From the IMG/VR virus record IMGVR_UViG_3300046557_000504, positions 1 through 42,182 of that record: a stretch of DNA of 42,182 nt; one strand, given 5' to 3'. The stretch comes from a virus. The notes under the pieces were generated by a model. It had not been told where the DNA came from and searched no databases. It worked only from the letters and a program-made list of their open reading frames with translations. A program made the position numbers and the translations under genes. This document shows, one piece after another, positions 15,059-22,392 of this stretch (its first letter is position 1; each line of letters opens with the position of its first letter).

Positions 15059-15195
15059 AAGACAGGGCGCCGGCCTCGATTGCGTCAACAACCGAAGCCG
15101 GCCTCGATTCACTGAGATGCCAGTAAACCAAGCTAGGGCTCTGCCACCCCCGGGGGGCAGGCAAAGTCTAGCATGAATTCGTAAAAGGTTTACTA
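15059..15195. repeat. intergenic gap with a 13-bp direct repeat
   Basis: GCCGGCCTCGATT occurs twice, at 15069-15081 and 15097-15109, with 28 bases between starts. The gap also has a bulged GC hairpin around 15145-15165 (CACCCCCGGGGGG core) that could act as a weak terminator for lysis genes. It precedes the methylase gene. No function is established. Confidence 0.4.
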
Positions 15196-15984
15196 ATGGC
15201 AATACCTATCATTCCCTGGATGGGCGGCAAGCGCCGCCTCGCTGATCACCTGATCCCGCAGTTCCCGCCTCACAAGTGCTACGTCGAGGTGTTCGCGGGC
15301 GGCGCGGCGCTGTACTTCATGCGCCCACCGGCCGAGGTCGAGGTGATCAACGACATCAATGGTGAGCTGGTCCGACTATATCGGGTGGTTCAGAACCACC
15401 TCGAGGAGTTTGTGCGACACTTTAAGTTCGCCTTGTCGAGCAGGGAAGTGTTCAAGTGGCACCAGATCACGCCACCCGATACCCTGACCGACATTCAGCG
15501 CGCGGTCCGGTTTTTCTATCTGCAGCAGCAGGCATTTGGTGGCAAGGTCGATGGGCAAAACTGGGGGACCGCCACGACCACCCCGCCGGTGAATTTGCTG
15601 CGCATCGAGGAAAACCTCTCGGCCGCCCACTTGCGCCTGGCTGGTACGTACATCGAAAACATGGACTGGTACAAGCTTATCGAGCGCTACGATCGTCCCC
15701 ACACCCTGTTTTACCTCGACCCGCCGTATTGGGAGACCGAAGGCTATGGGGTCGATTTTGGCATGGCGGAGTATGAAAAGATGGCCGAGTTGATGGCCAG
15801 GATACAGGGCAAGGCGATCGTGAGCCTGAACGACCATCCAGCCATCCGTAGGATTTTCGCCGCGTTCCAGATGGATACGGTCCCGATCTCGTATATCGTC
15901 GGCGGCCCTGGAAAGACGGTCGATCGATCCGAGGTGATCATCTACAGTTGGGACCGTTCGGAGGATCCGGTAGGGCTCTTTTAG
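15196..15984 (+). CDS. orphan N6-adenine DNA methylase (D12/Dam class)
   Basis: The product has 262 residues. Motif X/I region: PWMGGKRRL near residues 7-15, the SAM-binding block YVEVFAGGAALYF at residues 29-41, and catalytic DPPY at residues 175-178. This order places it in the alpha-class (D12) N6-adenine methyltransferases. No restriction endonuclease gene is adjacent, so it is most likely protective, masking phage DNA from host restriction, or regulatory. The ribosome site AAAAGG at 15183-15188 lies 7 bases from the ATG. Its base composition is a little more AT-rich than the preceding lysis genes, which hints at separate acquisition. Target sequence unknown. Confidence 0.85.
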   Translation: MAIPIIPWMGGKRRLADHLIPQFPPHKCYVEVFAGGAALYFMRPPAEVEVINDINGELVRLYRVVQNHLEEFVRHFKFALSSREVFKWHQITPPDTLTDIQRAVRFFYLQQQAFGGKVDGQNWGTATTTPPVNLLRIEENLSAAHLRLAGTYIENMDWYKLIERYDRPHTLFYLDPPYWETEGYGVDFGMAEYEKMAELMARIQGKAIVSLNDHPAIRRIFAAFQMDTVPISYIVGGPGKTVDRSEVIIYSWDRSEDPVGLF

Positions 15985-16003
15985 CAAGCCGCTTCCTGGC
16001 TGG

Positions 16004-16480
16004 CTATTTGAGCGGCCAGAACCAGACCTCGGTGGACCACCAGTAGCAGTCCTCCTCGCACGCCAGCTGGTTGATCGTGTCGGGCGCCACCAGGTCGATA
16101 TGGCCCTGGCGGTCGGTCGCGCCCCACAGGTGGTAGAAGCTGATCACGCCGCGCCTGCCGTCGATCCCCTGCGCGGCCGCCGGGCCGCCGGGGTACTTTT
16201 CCGGCGCGCCCCACGCGCGCACCAGGAAGCGCGCCACGTTGGCCTGTCCCGGTTCCAGGACCAGGCCCTTGCATTCGCCGGCGGCCACCCGCAGCCGCGC
16301 CGGCATGATGTGCACGCCGCACCGCACCAGCGCCAGGCTCATCCGGATCCCGCAGGTGTTTTCCCAGCCCGGCGTCGTGTACAGGGCCGCATGCCCGATC
16401 CAGCGATACAGTTCCTCGGTCGTCACCGACCTCCGGTCCGGGTACTTGCTGCGCAACAGCGCGTACGGCGGCTTATGCAT
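16004..16480 (-). CDS. tae4: T6SS amidase effector Tae4
   Basis: The product has 158 residues starting at the ATG at 16480, 8 bases inside the immunity gene. The Tae4 signature is clear: active-site Cys C43 in WENTCGIRMSLALVRCG, catalytic His H127 in RQGHIDLVAPD, and the C-x3-C pair C141/C145 (LACEEDCYWW) that forms a regulatory disulphide in known Tae4 enzymes. Family function: cleavage of the gamma-D-Glu-mDAP bond of peptidoglycan stem peptides in the periplasm of rival Gram-negative cells. No signal peptide is present, as expected for Hcp/T6SS delivery. An upstream in-frame extension to 16585 exists but looks non-native. Confidence 0.88.
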   Translation of the reverse strand: MHKPPYALLRSKYPDRRSVTTEELYRWIGHAALYTTPGWENTCGIRMSLALVRCGVHIMPARLRVAAGECKGLVLEPGQANVARFLVRAWGAPEKYPGGPAAAQGIDGRRGVISFYHLWGATDRQGHIDLVAPDTINQLACEEDCYWWSTEVWFWPLK

Positions 16481-16841
16481 GGCAGCACCCGCTGCCCGCG
16501 CACGGCCAGGCATGGCGCCAAGCCGCGAGCGCGATCGCGCCAGCGCTGCCAGCGGCCAGCGCCGGGGGCGCCGTTTCGATAGCATCGGTGACGGCCGCCT
16601 GCAGCGCCGCGCTGCTGGGCCGGGTGCGGCTGTAGCACCAGTCGCGGTCGGCCGTGGCGTCGACCACGCCCTGCAGGTAGGACACCGCCTGCGCCGCCTC
16701 GGCCGGGCTGCGCAGCTGGTGCAGCAGCTGGGCGCCGGTGCGCCACGGCGGCGCGGGCGGGGCGGGCGGGGCGGCGGACACCGGCAGCGTCAGGGCCAGC
16801 AGCAGGGCCGGCAGCAGGGCCGGCAGCAGCGGCGCGCCCAT
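16473..16841 (-). CDS. Rap1a/Tai-type periplasmic immunity protein for Tae4
   Basis: The product has 122 residues; its start shares the adenine of the hcp stop (TGATG). A signal peptide (LLPALLPALLLALTLPVSA) precedes a helical Rap1a-like domain: GAQLLHQLRSPAEAAQAVSY, LQGVVDATADRDWCYS, and AALAAWRHAWPC-like end (ALAAWRHAWPC), with the two conserved Cys. Tai4/Rap1a proteins sit in the periplasm and plug the Tae4 active site. A location between hcp and tae4, coupled on both sides, supports the pairing. The first Cys of the canonical family (after GxxLL) is absent here (HQL), so it is a divergent member. Confidence 0.78.
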   Translation of the reverse strand: MGAPLLPALLPALLLALTLPVSAAPPAPPAPPWRTGAQLLHQLRSPAEAAQAVSYLQGVVDATADRDWCYSRTRPSSAALQAAVTDAIETAPPALAAGSAGAIALAAWRHAWPCAGSGCCHA

Positions 16842-17329
16842 CAGGCCACCCGGTTGGTGGCCAGGTCCCAGCCGCCGGCCGTGTTGCCGCCGGCGCCGCC
16901 CACGATCCGCTGCTGGGTGTACTTCCACTTAATTTTTGAGAACTTCAGGCCGACGCCGTCGACCATCCCGCCCGCCGCCACGCCTTGCGCCACATGGCCG
17001 ATCAGCACGTTCTCGAGCTCGACCTCGTAGTACTTCACCCGCTCGCCATTGCCGTCCGCCCGGAAGAACTCGAACCTGGCCTTCGGCATCGTCTTGCCCA
17101 TGGCGCAGTACTGGGCCAGCAGCGGCGAGGCCAGGTCGCAGATCTTGTTGAAACTGACGTCCGACAGCTCGGCGCGCTCGGCAGTGTGGCCGCCCGCCGT
17201 CGACGCGGTCGCGCTCTTGGGCTGCCGGATCGACCAGCTGACCGACTCGCACTCGATCCAGCCCTGGTGCGCGCTGTCGGCCGACTCGCCCTTGATGCCG
17301 TCGATTTGCAGGTATGCGTCGATTGCCAT
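16841..17329 (-). CDS. hcp: Hcp-family T6SS tube protein
   Basis: The product has 162 residues, with a perfect AGGAGG ribosome site 5 bases before the ATG at 17329. N-terminal MAIDAYLQIDGIKGESADSA and the blocks GWIECESVSWSIRQP, AELSDVSFNKICDLASPLL, KARFEFFRADG and VKYYEVELENVLI are characteristic of the Hcp1 family. Hcp hexamers form the T6SS inner tube and chaperone small effectors in their lumen, so Hcp followed by an effector/immunity pair is a functional unit. No other T6SS gene (VgrG, TssB/C, ClpV) is in the window, so it must use a host apparatus. The fold is shared with phage tail tubes, but the phage has its own tube gene at 3108. Confidence 0.9.
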   Translation of the reverse strand: MAIDAYLQIDGIKGESADSAHQGWIECESVSWSIRQPKSATASTAGGHTAERAELSDVSFNKICDLASPLLAQYCAMGKTMPKARFEFFRADGNGERVKYYEVELENVLIGHVAQGVAAGGMVDGVGLKFSKIKWKYTQQRIVGGAGGNTAGGWDLATNRVA

Positions 17330-17391
17330 GGGTGCCTCCTTGGTTGATGAGGCATGGTCCCATGGTTGGGTTTACGGCAACTTGGGCGGGG

Positions 17392-17613
17392 TCAATGGCG
17401 GGCCGGGACCAGCGCAAAGGCGCGCATGGCCCAGCCGCGCCGCTGATACGGTTCGGACAGCACGCGCACGGTCAGGCGGAAACCGATGCCGGCGTCGGCC
17501 AGCAGGATGGCCGCGGCGCGCGTGCCGAAGGTGCGCTGCACCAGCAGGGCCGCGTCGATCAGGCGCGCCTGGCGCTGGTCGGGGCGGTCGAATCGGGAGG
17601 AGGGCGAGTACAT
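17392..17613 (-). CDS. small conserved hypothetical protein
   Basis: The product has 73 residues: MYSPSSRFDRPDQRQARLID, then a helical stretch with an Ala-rich core (ALLVQRTFGTRAAAILLADA) and a C-terminal basic region (SEPYQRRGWAMRAF). No ribosome site is obvious. It lies upstream of hcp in the same orientation with a gap of 62 bases. Coding-like composition and a plausible protein pattern support it, but no function can be assigned. It could share the hcp transcript. Confidence 0.5.
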   Translation of the reverse strand: MYSPSSRFDRPDQRQARLIDAALLVQRTFGTRAAAILLADAGIGFRLTVRVLSEPYQRRGWAMRAFALVPARH

Positions 17614-17680
17614 GCCGACAGGCTACCGGGCAGGCGGGCACGGCGGTCGACGCAGGTCAAAGGTGCTACACTCGGGCGCT

Positions 17681-17971
17681 ATGCATGTGCGAGCCAAACA
17701 ACTGCGCGAGCGCGGCCGGCGCCGCAGCGCCCAAGAGATCGCCGCCGATGACGGCCGGGTCGGGGAGCTGACGCTGGCCTCGGTCGGGCCGTCTTGGCAG
17801 CTCAACCTGAACGACGCGGACAGCTCGGTGCACGCACCGCTGTTCCCTGTGCTGTACGACGCCGGGCTGACGACGATGCAGGGCGACAAGATGCTGTTCA
17901 AGGGCGTGGAGCGCGCAAGCGATGGGGCTGAGCATGTGCAGGAGTGGTCGGCCCAGGTGCTGGCCCGGTGA
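17681..17971 (+). CDS. hypothetical protein, possibly leaderless mRNA
   Basis: The product has 96 residues: a basic N-terminus (MHVRAKQLRERGRRRSAQE) then a beta-rich domain (VGELTLASVGPSWQLNLNDA; DKMLFKGVERASDG). A -10-like TACACT at 17668-17673 lies 7 bases before the ATG, so transcription could begin at or near the start codon. No ribosome site is seen. Not recognised. It lies divergent from the small gene at 17392-17613. Its position beside the T6SS cassette and near the integrase marks it as accessory. Confidence 0.55.
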   Translation: MHVRAKQLRERGRRRSAQEIAADDGRVGELTLASVGPSWQLNLNDADSSVHAPLFPVLYDAGLTTMQGDKMLFKGVERASDGAEHVQEWSAQVLAR

Positions 17972-18010
17972 TCGGCGGGCCAGCACCCGGGCCTGCTGCG
18001 GACCAGGTTT

Positions 18011-18322
18011 TTAGAGAGGCGAGTCGCCGTAGGCGTCCCAGTGGTCGACCAGCCATTTGGCGACGTGCTCACGGCTGCGCAGCTCCGATGGCAGGTGCTT
18101 GTGGATCAAGCGCTCCGCCTTCTCCGCGACGCCTGGTCGTCCCGACGCGTTGTCGTTGGCGAACTTGTTGATGAAATAGAGCATTTCGTACCATTCGTTC
18201 CTGTTGAGCAAAACACTGTCCGGGATGCGCCGCATGCGCGGGTCGTCGCCCGCAGAAGGTCCGTCCGGGTACGGGTATTGGAGGTCGTCCTTCGTCAGGG
18301 GACCAACACGATGGTCTGCCAT
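18011..18322 (-). CDS. hypothetical accessory protein
   Basis: The product has 103 residues, MADHRVGPLTKDDLQYPYPD onward, with helical segments around NEWYEMLYFINKFANDNASG and a C-terminal HVAKWLVDHWDAYGDSPL. It is convergent with the gene at 17681-17971. No motif was recognised. AT content is higher than in the structural genes, which fits a recently acquired accessory gene. The ribosome site is weak. Confidence 0.5.
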   Translation of the reverse strand: MADHRVGPLTKDDLQYPYPDGPSAGDDPRMRRIPDSVLLNRNEWYEMLYFINKFANDNASGRPGVAEKAERLIHKHLPSELRSREHVAKWLVDHWDAYGDSPL

Positions 18323-18769
18323 TTTTTCACCCTCAGCTTTAGAATAGCTTCATGCACCGAGCACCCCGACTGGGACTACCCTGATGAGCTGGGGAAATTG
18401 TAAGCCCGTATGTACGAAAGTCCGGTGCAGTTTTGTGTGGGGGTTCGAAGGCGCGCGGAAAATGTTTCGCGCGAATCCGATCAGCGGCGCGCGATCCAGC
18501 ATTCTCTGAGGCGGTTTCTTCTACGCAGAATTTACGCACGGGGCGCGTAAGTACCTGATTTTACGGCGATGACGATCCCGGCTCCGGGCACCAGCAGCCT
18601 TAGCAGCAAACCAGCGCAAACCCGCACTTTCCTCGCTATTTCAAGCACTTAGCGTCACTCTCTGCAATGCCCAAAACCAACAAAAACCCGCATTAACCAC
18701 CCTTTTTCAACGCCTAGTTACCCATTTTTTACCCCATAATTACACACGCTGATTACCGGGGGGATTGCG
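18323..18769. other. AT-richer integrase upstream region, candidate attP
   Basis: About 450 bases without a convincing gene before the integrase. The last 170 bases are visibly poorer in G and hold AAACCCGCA twice (18618-18626 and 18684-18692), which could be arm-type integrase sites. A short inverted repeat TTACGC/GCGTAA lies near 18532-18550. A GGGGGTTCGAA string near 18438-18448 resembles a tRNA T-arm, but no tRNA can be folded around it. In lambda-like phages attP is next to int, so this is the best place for it; the core is not identified. Confidence 0.4.
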
Positions 18770-19789
18770 ATGGCATCATTCGAGAAGCGGGACAAGGGCT
18801 GGCGGGCTTACGTGGCGGTCAGGAGCACGCGCGAGTCGAAGATTTTTGCGACCAAGGCGGAGGCAGTCAGCTGGGCCGCCAGGCGCGAGACCGAGATCCG
18901 CGAGGACGCGGCCACAGGCGTGCAGCGCCACCGCACCGTCGACGATGCCTTCCGGCGCTACGAGAAAGAGGTCTCCGCCACCAAGCGCGGCCACCGCCAG
19001 GAGGCGCTGCGGCTGGCCGCGATCGGGCGCACCGAGATCGACGGCGCAGTCTTGCAGGACATGCGGCTGGTGGACCTGACCTCCGACGTGCTGGGCAAAT
19101 GGCGCGACCACCGGCTCAAGGTCGACCAGGTCAAGGGCTCGTCCATCAACCGCGACCTGAACCTGCTGTCGCACGTGTTCTCGTCCGCGGTGCGGGAATG
19201 GAAGTGGATCGCCAAGAGCCCGACCACCGACGTGCGCCGGCCGCAGGACCCGGCGCCGCGCGAGCGGCTCTACAGCGACGATGAGATCGCCCGGCTGTGC
19301 CTCGCGTGCGGGCTCGAGCTGGGGCAGTCCGAGCCGGCCGCGACTGGCTACCAGCGCGTGGCGGTGGCGTTCCTGTATGCGATCGAGACCGCGATGCGCG
19401 CCGGCGAGATCTGCGCCCTGACGGCGGCCGACCTGGTGGGGCGCAGCGCGCGCCTGCGCGCGGAGGTGACGAAGAACGGGTCACGGCGCGATGTGCCGCA
19501 GTCGAAGCGGGCGCTCGAGCTGCTGGGCCTGCTGCCGCCGGTGGCGGATGGGCAGCCGTTGTTCCAGATGAGCCCGGCGACGCTGGACGCGCTGTTCCGG
19601 AAGGCGCGGGAGCGGGCCGGCATCGAGGGCGCCACGTTCCACGACACGCGCCACCTGGCAGTCACCCGGCTCGCGAAGAAGTTCCCCAATGTGCTCGACC
19701 TGGCGCGGATGACCGGCCACAAGGACCTGCGCAAGCTGCAGATCTATTACAACGAAACGGCGGAGAAGATGGCCGACCTGCTCGATTGA
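18770..19789 (+). CDS. int: tyrosine recombinase integrase
   Basis: The product has 339 residues. An N-terminal arm-binding-like start (MASFEKRDKGWRAYVAVRST) precedes a SAM-like core-binding domain to about residue 160. The catalytic set is intact: R210 (AMRAGEI), K near 234 (VTKNG), H291-x-x-R294 (FHDTRH), H317 (TGHKD) and Y326/Y327 (QIYYNET). A ribosome-site-like GGGGGG at 18758-18763 precedes the ATG. It integrates and, with an excision factor, excises the phage genome. It is convergent with the excisionase-like gene at 19805. Confidence 0.92.
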   Translation: MASFEKRDKGWRAYVAVRSTRESKIFATKAEAVSWAARRETEIREDAATGVQRHRTVDDAFRRYEKEVSATKRGHRQEALRLAAIGRTEIDGAVLQDMRLVDLTSDVLGKWRDHRLKVDQVKGSSINRDLNLLSHVFSSAVREWKWIAKSPTTDVRRPQDPAPRERLYSDDEIARLCLACGLELGQSEPAATGYQRVAVAFLYAIETAMRAGEICALTAADLVGRSARLRAEVTKNGSRRDVPQSKRALELLGLLPPVADGQPLFQMSPATLDALFRKARERAGIEGATFHDTRHLAVTRLAKKFPNVLDLARMTGHKDLRKLQIYYNETAEKMADLLD

Positions 19790-19804
19790 GGTCGGCGCCA
19801 GGAG

Positions 19805-20092
19805 CTAGTTCTTGTCCTTGTACTTGCGGGCCCAGGCGATCACCTCGCGCGCCTCATACAGCGGGTGGCCCCGGGACGACTTGGTCGATGGCGGCCGGAT
19901 CGCCTTCGGGAAGTCGGCCAGGCAGGCGATGCGCTCGCGCACCACCGCCTCGCTGCGCTTGAGGTAGGCGGCGACCATGGCGAGATCCCACAGGTCGATC
20001 TCGACCGGAATGGCGGGCCGCGACAGCTTCGCCAGTTGGTCGACCAGCTGGCGGACCAGTTCATTTTCGACGTGCATTTGTGCTTCGTGCAT
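19805..20092 (-). CDS. small HTH protein, excisionase/AlpA-like
   Basis: The product has 95 residues. The core DLAMVAAYLKRSEAVVRERI followed by a wing-like PLYEAREVIAWARKYK is the winged-helix pattern of MerR/AlpA-type excisionases, in which a helix-turn-helix reads DNA and the wing carries a conserved Y-x-x-x-E-V. TAGGAAT precedes the ATG. As the last gene of the leftward early operon, next to int, it fits a recombination directionality factor expressed on induction. It could instead be a regulator of the operon. Confidence 0.6.
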   Translation of the reverse strand: MHEAQMHVENELVRQLVDQLAKLSRPAIPVEIDLWDLAMVAAYLKRSEAVVRERIACLADFPKAIRPPSTKSSRGHPLYEAREVIAWARKYKDKN

Positions 20093-20157
20093 GGCTATTC
20101 CTAATTCTTCACTTCAATGACGGGTCACGGGTACTGGCGGGGTAGGGGTGGCCACGT

Positions 20158-20484
20158 TCACAGCCCCAGCGGGCCGACGAAAAACCAGTACCCGGCCACG
20201 GCGACGGCGCCGAGTGCGCAGCCGCCCTTGGCGACCCGCGTCCACTCCGGATAGCCGGCGCACACGTTCACACACAGCACGGCAGCCAGCAGCAGGAACG
20301 CGAGCGTCACCGAGGTGTGCACCGTGGACGGCACGCGCTCGATCTGCGGCCCGAGCAGCTCGAAGCGCCAGTCGTCGCGCCGGGTGATGATCGCCAGCAG
20401 CAGCATGGGGCTGTACAGTGCCGACGCGGCGGCGCAGGCCGAGAACAGCATCGCCAGGGCGGTTTCGATGGTGGGGCGGATCAT
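20158..20484 (-). CDS. small multi-pass membrane protein
   Basis: The product has 108 residues. The ATG at 20484 has GGGAG 6 bases upstream and overlaps the stop of the preceding gene. Three hydrophobic segments: [38 protein letters not shown], and [18 protein letters not shown]. The loop between the first two is charged ([11 protein letters not shown]). The family is not recognised. Possible roles include a superinfection or entry-exclusion protein, but nothing in the sequence proves it. Confidence 0.55.
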   Translation of the reverse strand: MIRPTIETALAMLFSACAAASALYSPMLLLAIITRRDDWRFELLGPQIERVPSTVHTSVTLAFLLLAAVLCVNVCAGYPEWTRVAKGGCALGAVAVAGYWFFVGPLGL

Positions 20485-21125
20485 GGCTGCTCCCGCTTGA
20501 ATTCCACCACCCACACCCACGGGTTGGCGTCCCAGCTGCCGGGGCCGTTGATCTGCTCCCAAAGAACGCTGTAGGCAGCGACTGCGCCGTCAGCGCATGG
20601 CATGCTCAGCACCTCGGCTTTATCGATCCCTTCAGCCCAAGCATCCGCATCGCTGATGTCCTGCAGCCTCTCGACGCGAACGCTGACGATTTCGAGCAGG
20701 ATGCGGCTGGCCCAGCGGGGCATGTGGATCGACGGCTTCCAGAACTTCCCCTCCGGTGCCTAAAATGGATGCTCGTTGTCGGCGCGGTAAAAAAGTGCTT
20801 CGCGCGCACCGGGAATCTCGAGATATGGGCCGCTCTGCACTTTGAAGTGGTCGCATACCCACGTCTCGCGCACCCACAGGCGGTCGCCGGGCTGGCCGTA
20901 AGGGCATGGTCGGGCCCATTCGCCATCGGAGGTGTAGGCACCATAGACCTCGTCGCCAGGATGCTCTTGGCCGTGCCGGCCGGTAACCGTCGGATGGTAG
21001 AAACCCGAACTGATCGGCTCGTCGATGTACGCCGGCAGCTTCACGACCCGCCGCGTCTGCGTCTTGCTGCCGTCGAGCAGTGCGCGCACCATCGGCGCGC
21101 TGAAAAGGATGGGGCGTTCTTTCAT
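20481..21125 (-). pseudogene. ASCH-like phage protein interrupted by an in-frame amber codon
   Basis: The reading frame from the ATG at 21125 encodes MKERPILFSAPMVRALLDGS and GQPGDRLWVRETW, then HPF and a TAG at 20760-20762 (codon 122). The same frame continues unbroken to 20481 with [20 protein letters not shown] and [20 protein letters not shown]. Both halves belong to one well-conserved phage family with an ASCH-like layout, so a single CAG or GAG to TAG change would explain the break. No good restart site lies after the stop. Either the gene is inactivated, the protein is truncated, or the stop is suppressed. Other genes here end in TAG, so TAG is not generally recoded. Confidence 0.75.
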
Positions 21126-21487
21126 GGTGCACCATCTTTCTGGCTGTGCTGGCTAACCGTGCGAAGCCGCTCGACTTCTGCCGGATTCTCGTCGCGCCAC
21201 CGCTGCCAGCTTTCGTCGATGAGCTTGTGATTGATCCAGTCAGGATGGTCAGGCGTCGCATCGAACGGGGCCTTACCCTTCATGCAGCGTTCACACTGGC
21301 AGTGACTGCCCGCCAGATGATCGCCGCAGAAGAACAGCCCGCAGCCATGATCGCCACCGGCAGGCTCCCCGCCGCAGATGTAGCCCAGGCCCCGATCAAT
21401 CTCTTTCCCGCAGCCCGGGTGATCACAGTACGCTGGCACGCCATACCCCACATCCCGGCCATCGCTTTCTCCAATACTCCAGCCCAT
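21122..21487 (-). CDS. Cys/His-rich zinc-binding phage protein
   Basis: The product has 121 residues. The ATG at 21487 follows AGGAGG. Several Cys/His pairs (AYCDHPGCGKEI; YICGGE; DHGCGLFFCGDHLAGSHCQC; ERC) suggest at least two zinc sites of a treble-clef or LIM-like type. The C-terminal part contains HPDWINHKLIDESWQRWRDE. Similar small proteins occur in early regions of beta-proteobacterial phages without known function. Coupled at both ends by ATGA-type overlaps, so expressed with its neighbours. Confidence 0.65.
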   Translation of the reverse strand: MGWSIGESDGRDVGYGVPAYCDHPGCGKEIDRGLGYICGGEPAGGDHGCGLFFCGDHLAGSHCQCERCMKGKAPFDATPDHPDWINHKLIDESWQRWRDENPAEVERLRTVSQHSQKDGAP

Positions 21488-22392
21488 CACACACCTCCTT
21501 CGCTTGCAGCAGCCTCGGGTGCAGCGGTAGATGCCTTGACCAGTTGGCCGGTCAACTCATGGTAGCGCTGCAGGAACATCCGCTTGGCCAGCGCCGGCGA
21601 CATCGGGAAGATCCGGGTCGACAGCGGCTCGACCCCGGCGCTGACGACCAGCGCTGCCGGCGCCGCCTGCAGGTCGCGCCGCTCGGTGGCCAGCAGCACC
21701 TGGTCGGCGCGCTTGACCGACGCCGGCAGGGTGGCCGGCAGGCCGAAGCGTGCGAACACCTCCGCCTCGACCCGGCGCTCGATCACCGCATAGTCCGGCA
21801 GCAGCCGCTTGAGCGGCTTCGGGACGTCCTTCAGGAACGCCTCGGCCGCGTCGTGCAGCAGGCCCGCCAGTGCGTCCGCAGGCGGCACGATCTGGCTCAC
21901 CAGCAGCGAGTGCTGGGCGACCGAGTAGAAATGCTGCACGTGGCCACCGAAGCGGCACTCGTTGGCCAGGGCATGGGCGATGTCCTCGATGTCGAACACG
22001 CACTTTTCCGGCGCCGCGAAGCTGAAGAAGTGGCCGGACTTCGTCAGGATCGCGTGCTCGTACTGCTCGCTGGCCAGCACAGTGAGCGCGTCCGGCGCCA
22101 GCTGCGCGACGATGCCCGAGCACAGGTCGGGGTGCGACTGGGCGGCAGCGATGGCCACCTCGCCGAGGCCCGCGAGCGCCTGCTCGTCGTAGCTGGCCGG
22201 GGTGGTCCGGCCGATGGGTTGCATGATTTGCATGGCAGGTTCTCCGGTTGGTTCGCTGATGGTCGCTGCCACCTGGTCGAGATGGGCCAGCACCGCGCGG
22301 CGGTACTGGCCCAGGGTCTGGTGCTCGGCGGCGTGCCCGTCGTTCTCGACCAGGCTGCGCACCGACCCGAGTGCCGCTTGAGCGTTAGCCAT
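21487..22392 (-). CDS. HD-domain phosphohydrolase (YfbR/5'-nucleotidase-like)
   Basis: The product has 301 residues. The HD core is in the second half: [20 protein letters not shown] with QHSLLVSQ supplying an upstream His, and [20 protein letters not shown] giving the H-D pair and later acidic residues. This spacing is that of phage HD hydrolases related to YfbR, which act on deoxynucleoside monophosphates. The N-terminal about 90 residues are helical and unassigned. It follows the PRTRC genes in one operon; a nucleotide-metabolism role during early lytic growth is the likely one. Confidence 0.75.
   Translation of the reverse strand: MANAQAALGSVRSLVENDGHAAEHQTLGQYRRAVLAHLDQVAATISEPTGEPAMQIMQPIGRTTPASYDEQALAGLGEVAIAAAQSHPDLCSGIVAQLAPDALTVLASEQYEHAILTKSGHFFSFAAPEKCVFDIEDIAHALANECRFGGHVQHFYSVAQHSLLVSQIVPPADALAGLLHDAAEAFLKDVPKPLKRLLPDYAVIERRVEAEVFARFGLPATLPASVKRADQVLLATERRDLQAAPAALVVSAGVEPLSTRIFPMSPALAKRMFLQRYHELTGQLVKASTAAPEAAASEGGV

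Noticed and set aside
16841-17329. Hcp considered as the phage's own tail tube subunit
   Set aside because: The tail operon already has a tail tube gene at 3108-4067 in the standard place, and Hcp is coupled to an immunity/effector pair on the opposite strand.
18438-18448. GGGGGTTCGAA resembling a tRNA T-arm
   Set aside because: No acceptor, D or anticodon arm can be paired around it, so a tRNA gene or fragment cannot be claimed.
18339-18539. 66-codon minus-strand frame upstream of the integrase
   Set aside because: No ribosome site, no family pattern, and it lies in the likely attachment region.
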